A program made the translations under genes and the position numbers. This document shows, piece by piece, positions 1 to 4,702 of a DNA stretch of 7,443 bases. This DNA is from Pseudomonadota bacterium (GTDB taxonomy: Bacteria; Bdellovibrionota_C; UBA2361; OMII01). The number at the start of each line of letters is the position of its first letter. Within the stretch, counting starts at the first letter, position 1. Under the pieces are notes generated by a model, which saw only the letters and a program-made list of their open reading frames with translations, made no database searches and was not told where the DNA came from. The stretch covers positions 1 through 7,443 of the forward strand of contig JAIXPR010000101.1 in assembly GCA_027486155.1 (NCBI GenBank), in the 5' to 3' direction.

Positions 1-970
1 CGGGGAATATGCCTGCTTCCGTTCGCACCTCTCTCTGAGCCGAAAGTGCACCAAAGAGAGATTCCCGAGTTAGTGCTCCTTCAACTTTAGAACGGGCTTG
101 AAGGATAAGATGAGTCGCTACATACGCGGAGAGGGTTGCCCCTGAAGCGTTTGCGGGAAGCGCCGGCGAATCGGTCCGCATCTCCACGTACCGAACTCCC
201 CTCAGTCGATCCCCTCCGGCCGCTCGAACCTCAGCCTTGGCGGCCCAGAAGTTCGAGTATATCTGCGTCGTGACGCCAAGATCTCGCACCTGCTTTACGA
301 AGGGGCCGATCTGCGCGATGCCGACGTTGAGAAAGATAGCATCGGCGGATTCCCCTTTGAGCCTTCCAGCGATAGTGCGAAAATCCAATTCGGTTGGGAG
401 AACACGCCATTCGCCCACGACGGAGAGTCCGTGCTGCGCGGCCTTAGAGGAGAGATCATCAGACACCGCGACCGGCCAATCATCCTCGACCGTTACGATA
501 GAGATCCTCTTTACTCCGACCTGCTTGAGCTGTTCGGCGAGAAACTCCCCCTCTCGTTCCGATGTTGGCCATGCCTGAAAGGCGAATTCATTCCCGGTGC
601 TGAAATGTTTATTCCCGACCCCACCAACAAGGGGCACCTTTGCTCTCCGGGAGAGCGGATTCACCGCCATCCCCACCGGGCCCCGCATGGCGTAGACCGC
701 CAGAACCCCATCGCTGTCGCTGAGCTTGCGAAACTCACTCACCGAATGACGGGGTTCCGCCTGGGAATCGGCGAAGACTAAGGAGAGACCAGACGCGCCA
801 CCCCGCTCAGCCAGCGCCGCTTCGATCCCAGCCCTATTATCAGCCCCCACTGAGGCGTATGCCCCGGAGAGAGGTAGAAGCATCCCGATTGATTCGGTGC
901 GGTGCTCGCTGAACACGGGGCGACTTACGACTATGAAAAGCGCGGCAAGAATACTTAGAGAACGACGCAT
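1..970 (-). CDS. ABC-type periplasmic substrate-binding protein, branched-chain amino acid (LivJ-like) family, partial
   Basis: This frame runs 323 codons without a stop from an ATG at 970 to the left edge, so the C-terminus is missing. Residues 1-21 form a signal peptide: basic MRR, a hydrophobic core (LSILAALFIVV), then a likely cut after PVFS. There is no lipobox Cys, so a soluble periplasmic protein is expected. From residue 28 the sequence follows the type I periplasmic-binding fold: IGMLLPLSGAYASVG, then NRAGIEAAL, LVFADSQ, and KVPLVGG near 111-117. The second lobe has RISIVTVEDDW (155-165), DFRTIAGRLKGESADAIFL (196-214) and a return to the first lobe near TLSAYVATHLIL. Family members are usually about 370-400 residues, so some 50 to 80 residues are lost. 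The family delivers amino acids, amides or aromatic acids to an ABC permease or acts in sensing. The ligand cannot be read here, and permease genes, if present, would lie to the left. The start is fixed by the signal peptide and the strong ribosome binding site. Confidence 0.88.
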   Translation of the reverse strand, partial: MRRSLSILAALFIVVSRPVFSEHRTESIGMLLPLSGAYASVGADNRAGIEAALAERGGASGLSLVFADSQAEPRHSVSEFRKLSDSDGVLAVYAMRGPVGMAVNPLSRRAKVPLVGGVGNKHFSTGNEFAFQAWPTSEREGEFLAEQLKQVGVKRISIVTVEDDWPVAVSDDLSSKAAQHGLSVVGEWRVLPTELDFRTIAGRLKGESADAIFLNVGIAQIGPFVKQVRDLGVTTQIYSNFWAAKAEVRAAGGDRLRGVRYVEMRTDSPALPANASGATLSAYVATHLILQARSKVEGALTRESLFGALSAQREVRTEAGIFP

Positions 971-974
971 CCCC

Positions 975-980
975 TCCTCC
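975..980 (-). promoter_or_regulatory. Strong Shine-Dalgarno for the substrate-binding protein gene
   Basis: The minus strand reads GGAGGA immediately before GGGG and the ATG at 970. The GGAGG core lies five bases from the start codon. It is the only near-perfect Shine-Dalgarno in the window and it decides the start of this gene. Confidence 0.8.
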
Positions 981-996
981 AGTGTAAGAAACGTAG

Positions 997-1011
997 CTAT
1001 CGACACGATAG
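997..1011. repeat. Short perfect inverted repeat upstream of the substrate-binding protein gene
   Basis: CTATCG-ACA-CGATAG is a 6-base-pair inverted repeat with a three-base centre. It lies 26 bases from the start codon of the binding-protein gene, just upstream of its ribosome binding site. It could be an operator half-site pair or a small hairpin in the leader. The surrounding 107-base gap (971-1077) has no clear sigma-70 promoter and no hairpin followed by a T-run, so whether this gene is co-transcribed with the 672-residue gene upstream is open. A repeat this short can arise by chance. Confidence 0.3.
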
Positions 1012-1077
1012 GACGAACGTACCCGAAATGGGAAGTATCGCTACTGCGAGAGGGAGGATAAGAGCTCTGCCTAGCCC

Positions 1078-3096
1078 TTAAAACTCGACCCTTGGATCCG
1101 GATTGGCGATTACCCACGCCAACGCTTTCGACAGCTCCCGCTCATGTTTTGTCCCCGATAGCGCGGAGCGCTTGAGAGATGAGCCTTGGCCTCGGGTGGG
1201 CCGTTCGATTATCCCAGCGCGGTGAAGGACGGTTAGCCCCTTCTCAAGCTCCTTACGCTGGAAGCGCTCAGGGGATTGTTTGTCGACGTTCTCAAGCACC
1301 ATGCGGTCTTCACCGACACACACTCCGAACTGCAACCTTCCCTGGAAGAAGAAACCGTATCGCAACAGTGCCATGATCGCCTCTCCTTGCAGCTGTGCTC
1401 CGTTTAATGTCGTAACAGCGTCTACGTACCCGGAAGCCATGCCCAAGCGATCGTTCGTATCAGCGAGCGCGGAGAGCGAAGCGAATCGGCTGGTTGTCTC
1501 CAAGAGATCATACATCGGAGCTGAGATTCGCATCTTCTCAATACGAAGAGCGGTCTGACTCAACGTCGCGATGTACTCATTGAACTCCGCCGTCGTCAGG
1601 ATATGCGGATTAAGCGATACAATCTTCGACACCAGAGCAAAGGACTGGTCCGAGGCCTTGGGCCCGAGAACGATGGCCGCGACACGCTCCAGATCGACGA
1701 CGCGCTCCTCGATCTGCGCAAGTGCTGGAAGAGCTCCTAACTTTTCTGTGACCGTGGAAAGGATCTTCTCTCCGAAGATCGCGCCCACAAATTCCTCCGA
1801 GGTCGGTTCAACCGAAGCAGCGCCAGGCGCACTCACCTCTTTCGACGGAGCTGGTTTCTCGACAGGACCCGTGAACTGGGTCGCCGCGATCTGGCGCTCC
1901 TGCGCCTCTCGCCGCTCGGTCTCAACCTCATCCAACCACCCTCGAAGGAAAGAAGACTGCTCACGAGTGAGCCACGCAACGCCCTGCGCATTCTCCTGCT
2001 CCAGGTTCGTAATGGTCGACCTGACCATCTCCGCCCCATGCTGGGATTCAATCGAACGAAGAGCTCGATTCAACCTACTCGCCGCAGCAGGTGTTGACTC
2101 ACCAGGAGACGCGTCACGGTTCGATGGAACATTAATAGTCGCGTAATGAACGAGGAGAGACTCCTCTGAGGAAAGAGAGTCCCCACGAAAGAGCGCCCGG
2201 AACGGAAAGGCTCCCGATACAGCTCGTTGCACCCGACCCTCGTAACGGTGGAGGTTAGGAAGTGACTCCTTCACCCCCTCTCTCAACGCCTCAAGAACTA
2301 CCTTCCCTGATTCGGCCAATTCCCTAAGATCATAGCGGGTTGGTTGAGTCGCGCTCCATGCGACCCCGTCAGCTCCGGCAGAGGCAAATTTATTTGGCCG
2401 TATCTCGTCGGAGTCTTTCACCATCTTTCGCACACACGACGTGTACCGATTCACTAATGACGTAGTCTTGGGCTCCCCAACCACCTTAGCGAGCGCGGTG
2501 AGCTTACTAATCATCAGTGTGCCAGCGCTCGCGACTCGATTGTGCAGCTCCCGCTTTAACTGCTGCGCGGCGATGACCTCCTTAAACAGTGGAGCCAACT
2601 CACCCACAGAGGCGAACCCAAGCTCCTCTAGGAGTGCATGTCGGACGAGAGCATCGGCACCGCGATCCGTTTGCATGAGCGTTTGCAGATTTGTAGCCGA
2701 AGGGTGAACTTTATGAATCAGCAACAACCCCTCGGCGGCTAGCTGTCTCTTGCTAGGGGGGCTGGGACGCTCCCCAGTCAGCAAATCAACCAAGCCCTGG
2801 ATTGTTACCGGCGCTCGCGGGCAAAAGAGGGTCTTAGCTTTCTGGTCAACAAGGTCATCAAACGCATGAAAAGCCTGGACCACATCAAGTATTCCCTGTT
2901 CGGCCTTGGCGAGTTTGTCGAAAGAGTCGCGCCTTGATTTGTGGAACGTCTCAAGAATGCTTATCCGTTCCGTCGCGAGTGGAGATACGGATGGATCGAG
3001 CGCCGGCAACCGCGCAGGGTTAGTTCGATAGTCCCTCTCTGTCGGCACTTCAGTGACGGTGATTCCGGATGTAGTATGGGTAGTTTTCGCGTTCAT
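1078..3096 (-). CDS. Large helical cytoplasmic protein of unknown function
   Basis: I do not recognise a family for this 672-residue protein. It has no signal peptide and no membrane segment. Nearly the whole length is alternating charged and hydrophobic residues, suggesting helices. An N-terminal helical block (about 38-235) contains ERISILETFHKSRRDSFDKL and a predicted amphipathic stretch LLEELGFASVGELAPLF. A long charged helix with coiled-coil potential (about 374-408, LDEVETERREAQERQ) is followed by a Pro/Ala/Ser/Glu-rich linker (about 409-431). A second helical block follows. The C-terminal 70 residues include KELEKGLTVLHRAGIIERP and a basic tail, which has the look of a helix-helix-wing, but this is inference only. 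The ATG at 3096 is chosen; a GTG two codons earlier at 3102 directly follows an in-frame TAA. Neither has a clear Shine-Dalgarno. The gene is divergent from two other unknown genes and ends 107 bases before the binding-protein gene. Coding is supported by the long open frame and ordinary protein-like composition. Confidence 0.8.
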   Translation of the reverse strand: MNAKTTHTTSGITVTEVPTERDYRTNPARLPALDPSVSPLATERISILETFHKSRRDSFDKLAKAEQGILDVVQAFHAFDDLVDQKAKTLFCPRAPVTIQGLVDLLTGERPSPPSKRQLAAEGLLLIHKVHPSATNLQTLMQTDRGADALVRHALLEELGFASVGELAPLFKEVIAAQQLKRELHNRVASAGTLMISKLTALAKVVGEPKTTSLVNRYTSCVRKMVKDSDEIRPNKFASAGADGVAWSATQPTRYDLRELAESGKVVLEALREGVKESLPNLHRYEGRVQRAVSGAFPFRALFRGDSLSSEESLLVHYATINVPSNRDASPGESTPAAASRLNRALRSIESQHGAEMVRSTITNLEQENAQGVAWLTREQSSFLRGWLDEVETERREAQERQIAATQFTGPVEKPAPSKEVSAPGAASVEPTSEEFVGAIFGEKILSTVTEKLGALPALAQIEERVVDLERVAAIVLGPKASDQSFALVSKIVSLNPHILTTAEFNEYIATLSQTALRIEKMRISAPMYDLLETTSRFASLSALADTNDRLGMASGYVDAVTTLNGAQLQGEAIMALLRYGFFFQGRLQFGVCVGEDRMVLENVDKQSPERFQRKELEKGLTVLHRAGIIERPTRGQGSSLKRSALSGTKHERELSKALAWVIANPDPRVEF

Positions 3097-3348
3097 AGGC
3101 ACTTAAGGGTAGCGAGAGCGCATTCGCTAATCAAAATAATCTGATATGGGTGGCATGGCCTTAGGTCTCTGGTACGAATTGGTCGGAAGTTGATCATAGG
3201 GAGCAGTGAGCAACTAGACTGGCTCGTGTTCTCTGAGCTCACCGCCACCCCCACCCTTCCCTAGCATCTCAGCGTGGGAGATACTCGCTATCGATACATA
3301 AGGGCTCAAAGCATCCCCAGCCCCGGTCACGTAGTAAGCACACCGCCT
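3097..3348. promoter_or_regulatory. Divergent intergenic region, presumed promoters for both flanking units
   Basis: This is the only divergent junction in the window, so it should carry the promoter of the 672-residue gene (leftward) and of the two-gene unit (rightward). An AT-rich patch at about 3127-3147 (CTAATCAAAATAATCTGATAT) is the best place for a leftward core promoter, but I cannot assign -35 and -10 boxes with confidence. A small hairpin is possible in the leftward leader (AGCGA at 3111-3115 with TCGCT at 3124-3128). TATCGATA, an 8-base palindrome, is at 3289-3296. If the rightward gene instead began at the GTG at 3274, its last 75 bases would be coding. Confidence 0.4.
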
Positions 3349-3855
3349 ATGTTTGAGACCTTCCAAGACGTTCAAAAGCTACAGATTCAAAACGGAGCCG
3401 CGCTCCTTCGGGAGGCTAACCTCTCGTTCCAGTTCTTCGGTAGAGGAATGGAGCTTCAGATCCTTCGCGGCGGCTTACGGGAGTTAAGCATCGCGAGCAA
3501 CTCCCCTCCCTTTATTCACTCCCTCCGATCACACGGAAAGGTAGAGGTTAGTCTTGGATTCGGTTCTATCACGAAGGAGAAACAGTTCCTCAAAGTTGGC
3601 GTGGGTGGGAAATTTCAGTCCCTCTCCGCGAATGAGGATGTTAACAGCCTTGTGTCACCGGCTATTACCATCCCTACACTGGCCATCTTCATCGCAAGCC
3701 CCTCCTCGTCGAACAAGGCGGTGATCGGCCTTCAGTTCATGGAGGGGATCCCGATGCAAGAGATTTCAATCGACATCGAGGATCCAAAGAAGTTCGATCA
3801 CAAAAGTTTCACCGAGTTCTGCCATCGGCACCTCAGCATTCCTAACAAGTCTTAA
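3349..3855 (+). CDS. Small protein of unknown function, first gene of a two-gene unit
   Basis: This encodes 168 residues from ATG 3349. The same frame is open back to a GTG at 3274, four codons after an in-frame TAG at 3262. That would add 25 residues with no obvious structure. Neither start has a visible Shine-Dalgarno, and the ATG is preferred because it is an ATG and because the more protein-like sequence (MFETFQDVQKLQIQNGAALL) begins there. No family is recognised. There is no signal peptide or membrane helix. The pattern looks like mixed alpha/beta: a first helix, then short hydrophobic strands (ELQILRG, KVEVSLGFGSI, FLKVGVGGKF, TIPTLAIFIAS, KAVIGLQFM), and a charged C-terminal helix containing one Cys and two His (FCHRHL). 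It is probably cytoplasmic. The next gene starts 19 bases downstream, so the two are likely co-transcribed and may act together. Confidence 0.68.
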   Translation: MFETFQDVQKLQIQNGAALLREANLSFQFFGRGMELQILRGGLRELSIASNSPPFIHSLRSHGKVEVSLGFGSITKEKQFLKVGVGGKFQSLSANEDVNSLVSPAITIPTLAIFIASPSSSNKAVIGLQFMEGIPMQEISIDIEDPKKFDHKSFTEFCHRHLSIPNKS

Positions 3856-3874
3856 TCGAGGGGCTCTTACGACG

Positions 3875-4513
3875 ATGCACCATAACGATCCATATCAAAA
3901 GAACCCAAACCAAGGCTCAAAGCCCGAGTCATCCAAGGATGATCTTCCGCTTGAGGATGGAAGCCTTGCTAAGATGGATTTCGCGCCGGGGGAGATACGC
4001 CTCGTGCCGGATCCCGGGATGGTGCTTCCCCTTGGAAGGTATGCGCTTGTTGATTTCATCGACGGTTCATTGATCACGGGAACCGCGGCTCCCTACGATG
4101 AGAGCGCCACCCTCATCGATGTCAGCGAGCTTGTATCGCTGGTCAATCGGCTCGAAAGCGTCTCAATCTCTCTTCTCGGAGGAGCGATGGCAAAGGAGAT
4201 CTGTCTACCCGGGTGCGCTCAATCGATCGATGACATCAACCTGGCGTTCGGCGAACATGACGATCCCTTGAGTCGAAGTTCGTTCGAGGAGGTCGGGAGT
4301 ATCTCCAGTGTAGGTGGTGAAAACAGAGATAGTCTGCACTACGCGATCAAGCTTGGGCGCTTTGTCGAAAGCATCCGAGAGCTTCACGAATACATGGACT
4401 ATCAGAGGTCGCTGGGCATCCATGCCGGACAAGATGCAGAACTGGATAAGCTTGATATGTTCCTCTCCCAAGCGATGGGACGGGCCTACGCCCGCTGCAT
4501 GAACGTATCCTAA
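3875..4513 (+). CDS. Small acidic protein of unknown function, second gene of a two-gene unit
   Basis: This encodes 212 residues from ATG 3875. A weak ribosome binding site, GAGGGG at 3858-3863, lies 11 bases upstream, just after the stop of the preceding gene. No family is recognised. The first 35 or so residues are polar and probably disordered (MHHNDPYQKNPNQGSKPESS). A hydrophobic beta-like region follows (about 50-75, LPLGRYALVDFIDGSLITG), then a helix (about 81-95, IDVSELVSLVNRLES), a short SISLLGGAM segment and a CLPGC pair. After an acidic, serine-rich stretch the C-terminal 60 residues look helical (LHYAIKLGRFVESIRELHEY, then a DAELDKLDMFLSQAM helix). No signal peptide is seen, so it should be cytoplasmic. 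The closely spaced upstream gene suggests a shared function. It ends convergently toward the large secreted protein gene. Confidence 0.72.
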   Translation: MHHNDPYQKNPNQGSKPESSKDDLPLEDGSLAKMDFAPGEIRLVPDPGMVLPLGRYALVDFIDGSLITGTAAPYDESATLIDVSELVSLVNRLESVSISLLGGAMAKEICLPGCAQSIDDINLAFGEHDDPLSRSSFEEVGSISSVGGENRDSLHYAIKLGRFVESIRELHEYMDYQRSLGIHAGQDAELDKLDMFLSQAMGRAYARCMNVS

Positions 4514-4517
4514 CTGT

Positions 4518-4527
4518 GGGGCGCCCC
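4518..4527. repeat. Perfect 10-base GC palindrome after the two-gene unit
   Basis: GGGGCGCCCC starts five bases after the TAA of the plus-strand gene. As RNA it can fold only a three-pair stem with a four-base loop. It is the first of several inverted repeats packed into the convergent gap. Confidence 0.4.
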
Positions 4528-4534
4528 TACCCTA

Positions 4535-4591
4535 CGGACACTCAACCGTCCGCGTCGACCTATCATCGGTGTCCTGCATAGCGCTCCGATG
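4535..4591 (+). terminator. Candidate structured 3' region of the two-gene unit
   Basis: Two hairpins can form in tandem on the plus strand. CGGAC (4535-4539) pairs with GTCCG (4548-4552) around an eight-base loop. CATCGG (4564-4569) pairs with CCGATG (4586-4591) around a 16-base loop. An alternative long-range pairing, GGACAC (4536-4541) with GTGTCC (4569-4574), excludes both. Neither stem is followed by a T-run, so a classical intrinsic terminator is not shown. Position after the stop codon is the main reason to call it. Confidence 0.25.
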
Positions 4592-4666
4592 TAGTTGGGT
4601 GGGCCGTCGAGTGATAGTGCTCTTAGACTTGTGTGCTTTGCCTAACGCCGTCGCCGCTGCCCGGTC

Positions 4667-4685
4667 AGGGGCTTACCCCGCCCCT
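4667..4685 (-). terminator. Candidate hairpin terminator of the large secreted-protein gene
   Basis: AGGGGC (4667-4672) and GCCCCT (4680-4685) form a six-pair, GC-rich stem with a seven-base loop. It begins 10 bases past the stop codon of the leftward gene. A competing four-pair stem, GGGG (4668-4671) with CCCC (4676-4679), is possible. There is no T-run downstream on the minus strand, so termination by it is an inference from position and stability. Confidence 0.35.
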
Positions 4686-4687
4686 CA

Positions 4688-4702
4688 CAGATGAATCATC
4701 TG
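4688..4702. repeat. 15-base palindrome spanning the stop codon of the secreted-protein gene
   Basis: CAGATGA-A-TCATCTG has seven-base arms around one central base. The leftward stop codon (TCA at 4696-4698 on the plus strand) lies inside the right arm. It could fold as a six-pair stem with an AAT loop and would stack with the GC-rich hairpin at 4667-4685 in the leftward transcript. It might also be coincidence. Confidence 0.45.

Noticed and set aside
237..781. Open frames of about 113 and 116 codons on the plus strand near the left end.
   Set aside because: They lie opposite the clear substrate-binding protein reading frame, overlap each other and lack ribosome binding sites or recognisable sequence.
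1571..2146. A 191-codon plus-strand frame inside the 672-residue gene, and a 72-codon minus-strand frame in the same place.
   Set aside because: They are low-complexity Ser/Arg-rich shadows of the long minus-strand frame, with no start signals.
3189..3220. TTGATC near 3190 as a -35 box for the rightward genes.
   Set aside because: No acceptable -10 hexamer lies 16 to 18 bases downstream; the nearest is ACTAGA, a poor match.
4540..4600. An integron attC-like site: ACTCAAC (4540-4546) and GTTGGGT (4594-4600), 61 bases apart, fitting RYYYAAC and GTTRRRY.
   Set aside because: The outer boxes are imperfectly complementary, and the inner pair CATCGG/CCGATG is placed 17 bases from one box but 2 from the other, unlike the symmetric attC layout. 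No integrase or second site is visible.
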